Shown here: in pieces, positions 35,087-47,320 of the stretch
How the letters are laid out: each line of letters opens with the position of its first letter
Position numbering within the stretch: position 1 is the first letter of the stretch
Assembly (NCBI GenBank): GCA_941918925.1
Contig: OW799233.1
Location: 86,124,055 to 86,188,054, forward strand
Direction of reading: 5' to 3'
Source of the DNA: Phyto melanocephala
Lineage: Eukaryota; Arthropoda; Insecta; Diptera; Rhinophoridae
DNA: 64,000 nucleotides
Notes under the pieces: generated by a model
Databases searched by the model: none
What the model saw: the letters and a program-made list of their open reading frames with translations, nothing else
What the model was told of the DNA's origin: nothing
Program-made: the position numbers and the translations under genes

Positions 35087-36941
35087 TTATTGAATACTTT
35101 CATCTCCGTCAAGGTCTGGGTGAACTTCAATGGGGATATCACCTTCCGCCTTAATATTCTGATAAAAACTGTGGTAATTTGTACCAATTAATGGCAGCAT
35201 ATCTAATAAATCTTTCTTTTTATTTTTTGATACAGGCAAAGGGAAATTGTAGCTTGTGGCCAATTGAGGAGATGGTTCTTTACGGCGACGAGGTGTTATA
35301 TCTAGCATCTGAAATGACTCTTCTGGGTGTAATGAAAATTTGTACTGCAAAATTCTTGGCTTGCTTTTTTCGTATCTCAGCCATCAAACATTTTTCCACT
35401 TAAACTTCTCACCTAAAAATCGGAAGATTTAAAAATAATATTGTGTTGAAAAGAATGTAGGTATTTAAAATTATACCTGAAATGCTATGTGATCTCTATG
35501 TATATTTGTCCTTTAGTAGTGCACGAAAATCGAAGAAATCCTCTTGTCTTAATTCATGGACAATATAATTTTTATTGGTCGCCGATATTAAGTTTGCCCA
35601 ATCGTGTGAATGTTCAATAGATCCGAAGAAATTTTTTCTTTTCTTTTCTATTTGCGCATGTACAGTATCACATTCAAGATGCGTATGACCCACGACAAGA
35701 AATTTATGATCAATAAGTTGAATACTTGCGTGATCTTCCAAAACTTTCCCAAACATTGCGCAAAGGTATGAGTTGCGGTTCTGACCAGGATAGGAATCAC
35801 TATATAAAACAATATGACGAACTGAATTTGGTAAATCCAACAGACATTTAAATATGCAAGACCCAATATCGTTTGCACCACGCTTTGCAATGGTTTCGTT
35901 CCATATATAGCACAAGGCTTTTTTCGTTGCTCCATCATGCACGGTTAAGTTAAAAGTCCACAATGGTCTCTTGTAAAAAAACAAAGCAGCACGTAAATAA
36001 GGAGTTGAAAGACATTGTTGTAAGTCAAATGTAAACATTTTTATATTTTCGCTACTTATTGCGAGTTCCTTATCTTTTTTCTTGCATTCATACGAAAAAT
36101 CTGCATCGTCATGATGTTTTTTTTGTTCTAACTTCAGCGATTTTTTTCATCTTCGTCGACAGAGTTTCTTATTTTGGATTTAAAGAGTTCGCATGTATTA
36201 CACAGATCAAGCTGAGGTTTCTTATCAATCGAGAGTTTGTGGGGTGGATCATGTTTTCCACGTCTATCATCTGCTATAAGTCCTCCAGAAATGTGTTTTA
36301 TTTTATGTAAATTCACTGTTTTAATCGCCTGGATTGTTTCTCCATATATTTTTAGAAAGCATTTATGACATATCTGAATTTTTTGTCCCTTTTTTTCACA
36401 ATGGTATTTGTACACATATTGTCGGTTTCGTGGTTTCGAAGCTTTTATAAGAGTCGCAGTTTTCTTGTTCTCTATAGAAATCATCTGCGAAATAAATAGA
36501 CGTCGTTTGCTATAGTCTCCAATATTCCAATAGGTTTTAAATATACTTATGTTTCTGCTCATCTAAAGTTATCTTTGAGTGACAATTTTTCTTACAGTGA
36601 TCTAATTGTATGAACTTTTTGTTAACCTTATTCAATTTTTTTGATGTTGTTGGAAGTTCATTATCATCATTAGATTCACTGACATATTCTTCCATTTCCT
36701 GAGTACTATTTTGTATACTGTCATAAGTTTGATCAGATGGAAGATAATCCGAGTCATCAAAATCGGTTTCGTAGAAAATGTCTTCGTCACTTATTTGATT
36801 TAACTGTGGTTTAAATTGTGATGATTTACCATCAGTCATTCCGACGTCAGACCCTTTGAGAAAAGGTTTCCTTTTGTCGTTTTCTTCTAATTCGTTATCT
36901 TTACAAACATTGGAATTATCTGATTTTTGAATCTTGGCCAT
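35087..36941 (-). pseudogene. Decayed transposase-like gene (GQNRN/GHTH family)
   Basis: Minus-strand gene from ATG at 36941 to a stop at 35087-35089. The N-terminus is acidic (residues to about 115: FYETDFDDSDYLPSD). A conserved block TYWNIGDYSKRRLF and Cys-rich segments follow (ICHKCFL, DLCNTCELF). The core is TFDLQQCLSTPYLR, LYSDSYPGQNRNSY, LVVGHTHLECDTVHAQIEK, a pattern I know from many arthropod 'uncharacterised' proteins. The Asp of YSD, Asp of ECD and Glu of QIEK are plausible RNase H-fold DDE residues (inference). The C-terminus (KKKDLLDMLPL) lies beyond a 64-bp intron. Lesions are a 1-nt shift near 36545, a 1-nt shift at the T7 run 36141-36147, TAG at 35496-35498 and TGA at 35384-35386. 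Plus-strand frames are shadows. Confidence 0.72.
35413..35476 (-). other. 64-bp intron in the transposase-like gene
   Basis: On the minus strand TCAG|GTATAA (donor at 35476) and TTTTTAG|GTGAG (acceptor ending 35413). Removing it joins the two family blocks in one frame, although separate stops lie on either side. Length matches small dipteran introns. Confidence 0.7.
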
Positions 36942-37697
36942 AATTTTTATATATTTTTGGAGAATGAAATTCCGTCAATCACTTTAGCTTTAAAACGCAA
37001 CGCCTACTATTTTTCGAATTGTTTTGACTTAGATGTGCTTTTTAAATGACAGTGGTGCCAAATAATAAAAACGACAAACACCTGTAGCGCACTACTGAAA
37101 TTGTTTAACTGGAAATGTGGCAGAATTTATACCACGCATGAACTCCAAAACAACTTCTTTTGATCAAAATATCTATTTTCAAGTCCACAAAAACACTTCT
37201 TTGCAAACAATAATTTACTTTTTATCAGTTTTTGTTTTCACATAAGAACTTCTTTTCACACAAGTCGTTTAGTCAAAATTAATTTTCTCTATAAACCATT
37301 TAAAAATTTATCTTGTCTCAAGCAAGTTACATATTTTCTAAATTTCAGTTTTGATAAAACAACTTCTTTGAAGAGAAGGTGTTTTGTTAAAACAAAATGT
37401 ATATATGCACAAAAATATTAAATACAATTTAGATGTTTTGTCAAAAGGATATTACAATTTTATTTCTTGCATTTTAGAAAATTTTTAAACTCTTTCATTT
37501 AAGATATTTTATCAAATATGTTTTCCAAATATAATGAAAGAAGTTGATTTGCCAAGACCTGTAGATTTTTAACTAAATGGCGTAGAAATGCAAGGATTAC
37601 ACCAAAAGAACCGTCTTAAAAATTTATATTTAATATAAAAATCTTGCAAAAATGTCTTATTTCTAGAGAAGATGTTTTGTCAAAAGTCCACAGATAT

Positions 37698-38026
37698 GAT
37701 AATTGCATGATTCTGTAATTAAACATAATAATGATAACACTGCTCGACAAAATATAATTTGTTGGCTTCCAGTTGATTAAAACTCAACTCAAATCTCAAA
37801 TCCGTTGTCGGTCTTTTTACATCACATCGGGATTTTTTTTATGGGCGTGGCAAGTTTTCCCCCGTAAATAGAGATATATATCAACCTAACTCGAGAACCA
37901 GTCATCCGATTTTCAAAAATAAAACACCAAAAGATGTGTAACGTAATTGTGTTTATTGTGTTGAATACAATTTTTCTCTATCTCTTATCGTTTTGGAATT
38001 ATTCAGAAATTATTTAAAAATAGAAA
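37698..38026. other. Spacer between two mobile elements
   Basis: No gene. A short ATGGGCGTGGCAAG stretch near 37840 resembles the GC dyad of the H1/F1 units but is too short to assign. Confidence 0.35.
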
Positions 38027-40463
38027 TAACAAGTAAGAGCACTATATTCGGCTGTGCCGAATCTTTTATACCCACCACCAATTCTGTGTACATTTAAAGC
38101 ACAATATTTATTATTTTGTTAATCGCTATAGAATAATCTCTTTATAATAAAATATGTATCACTAGAGGGTGGTTAAATTTTAAGGGCCCATGTTGAAGGT
38201 GAACCACACCTAAACTTCAACTTTTTTCTTGCATTTCATTTGACATTTCTCAATCTCAGACTAACTCAATTTGAACCGTGGAAAGATACGCAATCGAGAG
38301 ACGCTTTTAAATATTAAAGATTTTTATAAAAATGGGCGTTCAAATCAAAATGCATTTTGTGCACTTCGTGATTATTTTGTTCAACATAATCGTTCGAATT
38401 CGTCCACAATCGTGAGAATTGCAAAAAATATTTAAATGTCTGCAAAGCAGGTCTGTATGAAATGTGAAAACATCTGTGAATGCCATCTTAGTTCGTTGAA
38501 TGGGAAACATTGCTGTTTTTCACGATAACGTGGCAAAAGAGCAAGCAACCTCGACTCATCATCGTGCCCAACAATCGAGCATCAACAGTGTCATTGAAAA
38601 TTTGGACTATCGGATCGTGGTGTGCCGCCTAGGTTGGGGGGCCATTTGGCCGATATTTTGTTCCATACATAATTGAAGCATACAAATATTATCATTATAA
38701 AAATAAATGATAATAATTTCATAATAATTTTATTCAAAATCAACAAAGTCCCTTAAAATTAAACCACCCATTATAACTTCGGTATGCTAGTAAAATGTTT
38801 ACGTAAATTTAGTCTTTCAATGAAAGTGGCCGTTAAAATACGCATGCCAATAAAGTTTCTGCTAATAAACATAACTTAGATATTTCAATATAGTCCTTTA
38901 TTACTCCAAAATCTTTATTCATAGAGAATTTACATGAATTTAAGAGGAAGAAAGTGAATTTAAGGTTAAATTTTAAGGGCCACAGGGTGATTTAAAATAT
39001 ACATTCTTTGCATTTTTCTAAAACGGGAAATTTATTAGTAAGATTTTGATTTTTAAACTTCTATAACATTTTGCTTTTAAAAGATTTTCAAACGAAATAA
39101 GTTTTGTATAATTTTAAAATTTGTTAGCCATTAGTACATGGAAATAAATTGTTTATAATGTTTAGAGATAATTTTTTTTTACTTAGGTCAAAATTTTCCT
39201 AAATTCCCATTTTTAATAGAGCATAATTTCAGGAGAACATAAGCATAAGTTGTTAGCATGCCATCTAGTACTTGCTAGTAGAGTCATCTATCTTATCATC
39301 TTTATCTTATATTTAGCTACAGTAAAATAAATGGTGCAGTGTAAGATGAATAAATGCTAATATATATGACTAATATATTTTTATAAAATTTTAAGGAAAA
39401 AAGTGTGCGTGGCACATCTATTTTCCGTTATAACGAAGACTTTGACCAAAAAACCATGTTCGCAAAATTTCAGAATCGTACATATAGTTTTGTCAGTTTT
39501 ATTACGTTTTAAATTTGAAATATACACTGTGCGGTATAAATTTTCGTACATTTTTATCTATAACTCTTTTCCTAATTCATAGATTTAAGCGATTTTTAGG
39601 GAAAAATATTCTTTTGACTCGATAAATATATATTCGAAGTTTCATGCCTACGTTTATGCGTCTGGACACAATTCAAAAGTGAAAGTGGGCGTTATAGTAG
39701 GCGTGTCAAAGTTATTTTTGCGAATGAGTACAACTGAGGTGTTTCAATATAAATAGTCCTTTATTATTCCAAAATCTTTATTAATAGAGAAATTATATAA
39801 ATTTTAGGTAAAACGTTATATGGGAGGTGGGCGTAAAAGTGGGCGTGGCACATTTATTTGCCGTCACAAGAAAGCGTGTCACCAAAAAGCAAAGTGTGCA
39901 AAATTTCAGAGTCGTACATCCAATTTTGTTGCTTTTATGACGTTTTTGTTTTTAAATATACCGAAAAATACACTGTGCGGTATACATTTTCGTACATTTT
40001 GATCGATAACTCCTCTCCTAATGCATAGATTTAGACAAATTTCGGGGAAAATATTGTCTTTACCCAGGAAATATATATTCGAAGTTTCATGAGTCTACGT
40101 TAAGGCGTTTGGACACAATTCCATTTTATTCGATGTTCGAAGGACACGATTTTTTCGACCTACTCTTGCTTTTCGAGCTAGAACTCGCTTTCTAATATTC
40201 CGATTTAGCCCATTTTTCAATACCAAACAAACTTTGTCTATAAGAAAGATTCTGGCAAAATTTGAGCCCCCTAGCTTTTTCGGTGCGACCTCTATCTTGC
40301 TTTCAACAGACGGGCAGACGGACAGACATAGCTAGATCGTCATCATATCAAACCCTGATTCAGAATATATATACTTTATGGGGTCTAAAATGGATATTTC
40401 GATGTGTTACAAACGGAATGACAAAATGGATATACCCCCACCATTTTTTTGGTGGCGGGTATA
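38027..40463 (-). mobile_element. Repeat family F1, copy b (inverted)
   Basis: Begins AACAAGTAAGAGCACTATAT with the TTCGGCTGTGCCGAA hairpin and TTTTATACCCACCACC. Ends GGTGGCGGGTATAA after the CCATTTTTTTGGTGG hairpin (about 40440-40460). Contains a full-length M1 mariner relic near its left end. The ~289-bp units are fewer and more degraded than in copies a and c. Non-coding. Confidence 0.75.
38165..38772 (+). mobile_element. Mariner M1 relic, full-length, nested in F1 copy b
   Basis: Terminal repeats GAGGGTGGTTAAATTTTAAG at the left and CCCTTAAAATTAAACCACCC at the right (38749-38770). Inside, an RYAIER-like N-terminal block (about 38280) and a RRGGHLADILFHT-like C-terminal block (about 38630-38680, one frameshift) are the two tips of a Tc1/mariner-superfamily transposase. 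The catalytic centre is deleted. This copy defines the M1 ends used for the other copies. Confidence 0.72.
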
Positions 40464-43002
40464 AAAATATAAACAAAAAATTCTCTCCGAACTGCAATTA
40501 CCTGATGAATAAATATGCCTTGGTCGGTCACATTGGAAAGATGTTAATATGGTACTGGTCTCACATAATTAATAGTGGTGTGTATAATTAAATAGGATTG
40601 TTTGTTGCAGGAATATTTCAGTGTTTGCAAATAACAGATTTGGTAAGTGAACTCAAATTTTTATAGATACATACAGTGACGTAATTTAGAAAATAAATCG
40701 ATTTTAGCAACTAGTGACTGTGGCTTCCGCCTATACTTTGGAAATTGTCAGAATATATAAAAGTTTCGAGTTGGTTAAGCAGAATTGGTGGAACAATTTA
40801 ATAAAAAAACAAGCTCTTCCGTCAAATAAGATAAGATAATTTTTATGTTTAAATTTTGTTATAATTTTTCCTTAATGGTGATCTCGTTAGTAACGTTCTA
40901 CGTGATAAAGCTGGAAGTTGGCTTTAATATCTTAATCTGTTAAATTTTACAATTCAACATACAATCGTTGTTTAAAATAATGAAAAAAAAAATAATTACA
41001 AGTCCTAAATTCGAAAATTTTAAGATAATTTTTGGCAAATTGTGTAAAATAATACTTTTTTTCGGATATTAGTACAGAATTTAATTTCATATCTAGGCTA
41101 CAGTACGGTGAAGTTGTTATGGCCATGTACTTTTTGATGAAGGATATTATCAGATTCTGCACGGTGTAATATAGAGGATTTTTTGATAAATTTTGTATGT
41201 ATATGAAGATTGACAAATGAAAATGATTAAAGAAGAAATGATAAGCTGATTATCAGCTGATTAATTAAAAGTACCCTTTTTTATTTGCGCTTGTTAAGCA
41301 TTTATTGTATTTTAGACAAATTTATTTTTTTTTTTTATTGTATAAAAAGGAATTGAGTTATAAAGCTGATATAATAGGAGAATAATATTAAAAGTGTAGG
41401 TAACACGCAAGCAAAATCTTGCCATATATGTAAATGGAGGCAAATTTTTATCTGAATATTCGCATTAATGATTACGACTATCGATTGTACATATTAGCAT
41501 TTGCGTATACTTAAAAATTGATATTCGTTGCATTAAAATAATTATTAATAATTCTTAATACACACAAAAGAAAATTTTTGAATCGTGAATTTCAGTTTCT
41601 TATGATAACCTGCAATTAAGGTTCTGCCCGACTTTTAGTGGTAAAATTCTTTGAAAAAGTTTAGAATATATAACAAACTCAAATTTTGAGTATAGTTTTT
41701 GAAACAAAATAATTTTTTATGCTCGTAGCATTATTTTATTTTATCTTTTTATCATAGTACTCATAGTCAGATATGATTGAAAATGATAGATTTATAGCCA
41801 CATAAGCTCTTACTCATTTTATTCTTGAAAAACTTCTTTTTCTTTTTCATTCTCCTGTAAAGTAGCAAACAATCGAGATACGCCTTTTTTGTATCAAGCC
41901 ATCGATATGCATTTCAAGTCTTTTAATTATAAATTTAATTCGGAAAACAAAGAATTAGTGCGTTGCCTTGAGAATTTTAAGCTGTTTTTTTAATGTAATC
42001 TATATAAAAAATATTTGGATTTATCAAACTTGCAGTTACATTTTTTTAAACAAAAAAATTAAGCTTACAAAATGACGTAGAAACTAAAATTAGATGATAT
42101 TGAAAATACGATTATGAACTGAAAAAGTTTATTAAATTAAAACTGCATATATTCATAATTATTTTAATATTATTTAAATTTTTTAGTATAAATTTTCTGA
42201 ATAAAATGTTGTTAAAAAAAGAACCGGAACTTAAATATGTAAATGCATTTGATCTGAATCTAAAGAAAATTTTTTAGATGCAAATAAATGCCGTAAATAA
42301 TGAACCATTAGGCTGTGGATGTTGTAAAAAAACTATACTTTGAAATAATTATACTTTGAATTGTGTTTTAAAACAAGTTTGACTCTTCACAACACTTACA
42401 GATGCATAACTCTATCACGATTTTGAAGAATGAACCACGCAAATTAAAAATACAAAATTAAAAATATCTTTAATCCGAAATTACTGTTATGATTATTAAT
42501 TCTTTAATATCTCCTAACTACAAACAAATTTGAAAATTTTAAATTTTATGAATAAGTTTTGTTTTTCTAAATTCACAAGTTTTAGAGAGGATGCTCCCTA
42601 AATGCTGTCACAACTTGAGAATGAATTACATAACTCATTTTGTTACTAGGTACAACAGAATATTGGGACTTTAGTTCTAACTACGTTACATTTTTGTAAC
42701 TTTTTTTGTATTGTAAGTAAGTCTCGAACTCGAACTTTCATAGACATAAGTTGAGGCCTTAATGAGCGCTTGATGTTACCACTAAGAAATAACACGGTCA
42801 AAAGCAAAAGTGTACAGTGAAATGCTATTGACGAAAACACGATTAAAATGATCTGAAGGATAAGTCTTCTTTTTGTTACCTTGGTATCGTCATTATGATT
42901 GTTGGAGTAGAATATCGAATTTCAAAAGCCATCATATATTTATTAAGAACAATTTTGAAAATGAAGAGTAAAATTTAGACAGTTTTCTTGTTGGCTGCTG
43001 AA
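40464..43002. other. Intergenic, 2.5 kb, nothing recognised
   Basis: AT-rich (with TCAGCTGATTA-type short repeats near 41240). Small frames at 40947-41216 and 42646-42840 on the minus strand lack motifs. I see no gene or repeat end. Confidence 0.35.
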
Positions 43003-43322
43003 TCTATGTATATAAATAAAAGCGTAACATGACGGACTGACTAATTTATCATCGCACAGCCCAAAAGCAAAGAGCTAGAGACATGAAATTTGGACAATAG
43101 GTTCCTTTTTCGATGTATATCTCCACTATGAAGGGAGTTTTGGAAATTCGTACTTTAAGGGGGTAAAAAAGGGTAAAAAGTATAATTTGGTACTTTAACT
43201 TAACTTTAACTTTAACTTTGGTAACTTAAAAACACATAAAGCTAGAAAAAAAATGTATTAGCTTATCCGAGAAAAAAAATATTAATAGGATTTCTGCACT
43301 TTTTTAAATTCGCATGCATAAG
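43003..43322 (+). mobile_element. Helitron H2 copy, 5' part (split by LTR element)
   Basis: TC after AA at 43002, then TATGTATATAAATAAAAGCG, and the conserved ATCGCACAGCCCAAAAGCAA, GAGCTAGAGACATGAAATTT blocks of H2. Interrupted at 43322 by the 5' LTR and resumed at 55238. Confidence 0.72.
43319..43322 (+). repeat. Target-site duplication TAAG (left)
   Basis: TAAG directly before the TG of the 5' LTR. The same TAAG follows the 3' LTR at 55234-55237. A 4-bp duplication is within the usual range for Ty3/gypsy elements. Confidence 0.88.
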
Positions 43323-46206
43323 TGTATTGTACGAATTTTGATTGTTAATAAATTTCGTTAATATTAGAAGTAATATATTATAGAAATATATTTTTTGTGC
43401 ATTTTGCAGAGAAACTAACTTTTTTTTTATAAAAAAATATTTTTTCTTTAATTTTTATTGCATATAAAGTTTTTCTATATTTTGAAAATTTTTGTACTAA
43501 GTTTTTTGGCCATGTCTGTATGTTGTAATTTGGTAACACTAGATAGATACAGGTGTTTTCGCTCAACTACTTGCCGCATTTGTCGCTAAAAGCTGTATGC
43601 TGCTATGAAAAAAGTTTTTACCGCGTGGAAATTTAGTTAAATCGGGTGATAAATACCGTAAGCCGAGGTTTTATAACACAAAATCCTCGAAATAAGAGTC
43701 ATTTGCATAGTAACGTTCTACAATATTACATCGAAAACTCTAAATAGAGATTGCGAAAATTGTTAAAGTTGTATTACAGTGTGTTAAAATATAAGGTTAA
43801 TAAGTTTTATATTTCTTTTCATTTCACATTGTTTTAAAATTTATATCCCTTTGAATTACCAGGTAAATAAATTACACTATCGATGTGTTATTCTTTTTTA
43901 AGCAAATATTTTTTTTGTAGATTTTATTAATAAATCTTAAGGCTATTGGTTTCCTTAGGAAAACTTTTGCTCTCCAAGATTAAATTCTTGGGAAAGCGTT
44001 AATTGTGGTAAAAGGACAGATTTACATAAAAGTTATACTTTTATGTTAAGTCCGAAAATTTCTAATCCTCCAGGTAATTATAACTGAAAAATCCACAATC
44101 TTATTATAAAAGATTTCTTTTATGTCTATATTAAAATATAAATTTAATTTTCGTTATTAGGCAAATCCGTGATTTTAAATAATTGTGTCAAATTTCATAC
44201 AGTAATTAAGTTGACTTAAACTAATTGCCGCCACTGTACCCGAAATTCCTAAGAATTGTTTAACAAAAAGCCATAAAACATAGCAACAAAAATTTTGCTA
44301 GTTTAATTGTCAACATTACAGAAATTAAACAGCAGAGGTCAAAAGAACAATTGTTGCTAGTGAGAAGATATCTGAGCACATAAGTTTTGCAAATTTATCA
44401 CATGTTATACGTTTAAGCGGTAAATTAATAAAAGTCATAGGAAAAAACCTAACCAGAAAACTATACTCCACAAGATTTTGGAAAGGATAAATTTTCGCTA
44501 ATAACCTGTGTGAACAATAGAATAAAGTAATTTAAATTATATAGCATTGTGGTCCTAAATTGAAATCCTAAAGAAATCCTTCGAGATTCACAACAACAAC
44601 ATCAAATCTGCCAATTAAATTTCTATAAAAAAGTGTAAAAATAAGTTGTATATATAATTTTAATTTTATTTTACTAAAATTAAACTTCAAAGTGCGAAAA
44701 AAAGAAAATTAAATGTTAAAATAACCATTTAAAACTTTACTATTAAAATTCTTTTATCTTAACCTATTTAAAAGAAAATAAATAAAAATGTACAACAACA
44801 ATTAACAAATAAATTAAAAGTCAATATGGTTAGATAAAAATTATTGAAGAATGTAAATCCATATTTGAAAATAAAAAAAAAAGTAAAATAAAATAAAAAA
44901 AAAACTACATAGAAATTAATGTACGACGAAGTTTAGTTTTAGTTCTTTTATTTGAACTTGTTTCATATAATTTTTTCTTTTCATTTTGTTTAGAATAAAT
45001 AAGTTAATTTTAAGTATTTATTGAAATACCCATATGCACCATATAGATTACATACCTACATAACTAAGAAATATTAAGCGTTACAAATTTTGACTAGCAA
45101 CATGTATATCAGCATTTGAAGAGGCCTCATCAACAGCTGCTCTTGTCAACATGTTTATTGGTGAGTCAAGTTAAATATATAACATATACATATACATACA
45201 TTTATTATTTATATTCTCTTAGTTATTATCTCTTGGTTATATTAAACTTGTATATCTGTTTTAGACTCAATTAATATAAAACAACCACCTAATTGATCAA
45301 CAAATGTTTATCAACATTCAATGATTGTAATATCTGAGAAGTTGATTTTAGTTGTATTCTTTTAGTTAGTTTCTTTCATTCTCGGTGCCCTACACAAAAT
45401 AAGTTAATATTATGTTATATTCTCATCGTTAGAGAAAAAAGTTAGTTTTTTCGGATATTAAATTTGTTTATTAAGTACTTACATGTTTGATTAAAATTTA
45501 TATATTCTTTTTATATAATTTTTTATAATGTTTAAATTGAAATAATCACATACGAAAGTTTAGTACATATGCATTTTAGTATGCAACATTTCTGTTCTCA
45601 TTTTTTTTAAATTATTTCAAACTTTATATGAATAAATTAGTAAGTTTTTTATTTAAAATGGAGAGTTAAATTTGTAAATGTTTTCTTACTGATGTGAACA
45701 AAATAAAATAGTTTTATACGTGGGATCTTGGCACAATATTTTTCGCCGTCAAGATCAAAGGTTGGGTGGGTTAAGAGGCGTTTTGCTCTCCACTAACACC
45801 ATGGAGAGAAAATAAACTTTTACAGTTTTTATGGTTGATAAAGCGTTTAGGTACAGTTTGTTATTCGTTGATCTTCTGGGGATTAAATAACATCGTTTTT
45901 TTTTTTGTTAAATCAACGTCCGGTCCATTTTAATAACCTTTAGGGAGTCTACAATAATATTTATGTAGAATTATTTCCTATTTGGTAAGAGAGATTCGAG
46001 AGAACAAGAATCCCCCCACCCGGCTGACTGCTAGCTGAATCAATGGCTCCCATTCGTTCTCCTTTCTCTATTAGAGCCACAATCACCAATAGGAGTTGTC
46101 AGTGTTATTGAGTTGCATCAACAATATGGGTTCATTACGTGGATGTTATGCTCAACATATAAAGTGACGTGTAGCGTGTAGGCTGACAATAAATTTGTTC
46201 ATTACA
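43323..46206 (+). repeat. 5' LTR
   Basis: 2884 bp from TGTATTGTACG to TCATTACA. A TATA-like CATATAAAG lies at about 46156-46164 and AATAAA at 46188-46193, only about 15 bases before the end. If these are the promoter and poly(A) signal, nearly the whole LTR is U3 and R/U5 is very short (inference). A 62-codon minus frame in the LTR recurs in the 3' LTR and has no motif. Confidence 0.93.
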
Positions 46207-46209
46207 TAA

Positions 46210-46234
46210 ATTGGCGCCCAACGTGGGGCTCGAA
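46210..46234 (+). promoter_or_regulatory. Primer-binding site, tRNA-Lys
   Basis: TGGCGCCCAACGTGGGGCTC, continuing GAA, begins 5 bases after the LTR. It is complementary to the 3' end of insect tRNA-Lys (CTT) including CCA, over about 23 bases by my recollection of that tRNA. Confidence 0.85.
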
Positions 46235-47320
46235 AGAAATAGATTATGCCAAAGTGTTCTTACAAAAAAAAATATAGTATAGGCTATTCAAAAACATCAT
46301 ATCTATTTTACTCGGCTCTAACTTCATTATTTTTTTTTTATTTTTATTAAATTTCAGTAACTCATAGATGGTTAAAGATTTATAGAAAAAGGAATTCTAG
46401 AATATAAATAAATTTTTTGTGTCTTTTGGATATTCATTTATTTAAGGATTTAAAGGTTCGAATAATTTGACCAAAGATTAACTTAAATTACTTTTATATT
46501 TAGATGGAATTTTTTGTATTAAAATTTAATGCATTTGTGCTAGTTTTTTAAAACTAATTTTTATTACATTTTTCATTATACTGAGTTTTTGACATCCTGA
46601 TATTTATTAGGATTTACAATATATTTGCTGATTGCGATTTATTGTCCAATAGATATTGGTTTATTAGTTTTTGTTCACAATATAGTATGTCAGTTTGTTA
46701 CAGTGGAAAATGTAAGGAAATTGTTTTAAGAACTCAATAGAATTGTTTTGTTTTTTAAATCAACCATTTTAATTAAAAACTGTATAAAAAACCTTATTTT
46801 ATTTCACATCACAAAAGTAAGAAAACTTATGTCGTTAAAGAAATTTTATTAAGTCGAAAATTATTATTATTACTGTCATTAGTGATAACTTTTGGTAATA
46901 AATTCGGTAGTTACTCATATTAATTGAATTTATAACGTCTGATAAATATTACTGAATTTGCTTATTTATTTTCCAAATCAAATGGTAAATTTGGATTTGT
47001 TTACACTTTGAAATTTGAAAATTTTTATATTTACTTTGCTGTTAAATTTCAGCGATAAAAATTACAGATTTCTGTATCTGTTTTTTTTTTTTTAATTATT
47101 TTTTTTATCTGAATTTTAATTGTTTTTTTTAGTAAAACATTTGTTGTCAAATATATTTCATAAATAAAAATTTACGTTTAAATTATAATCGTTGTTGTAG
47201 AAAAAGTGAGAAAAGTCGTTAAAAAAATAACATTGATTTTCTTAAATATTCTACGAAATAAATAATATTTAGTGTGAGATTTTTTTTTGCTGTTAATTTA
47301 AAGATAAATATTATTTAGTC
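46235..47320 (+). other. Leader between primer site and gag
   Basis: About 1.1 kb of AT-rich, non-coding sequence. Expected to hold packaging signals and possibly an internal ribosome entry function, but nothing specific is visible. Confidence 0.6.

Larger units (their letters stand above)
34546..37693 (-). mobile_element. 3.15-kb TIR DNA transposon with intron-containing gene
   Basis: Left end CTGTGGACTTTTGACAAAAC (34546 on) and right end, as reverse complement, the same 20 bases. Both are flanked by ATAT (34542-34545 and 37694-37697), a candidate 4-bp target duplication (palindromic, so the boundary is ambiguous). Both subterminal regions repeat a short 'TTTTGTCAAAA/acaacttcttt' motif many times, as do transposase-binding arrays. 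A single minus-strand gene relic fills the middle. The autonomous form should therefore be about 3.1 kb with one transposase-like gene. Confidence 0.78.

Noticed and set aside
35648..36310. Overlapping frames on both strands in the 35-36 kb region
   Set aside because: Out-of-frame or antisense to the transposase-like pseudogene, which carries the conserved motifs.
43378..43566. 62-codon minus-strand frame, identical at 52455-52643
   Set aside because: It is duplicated only because it lies in both LTRs; it has no motif and the rest of the LTR is non-coding.
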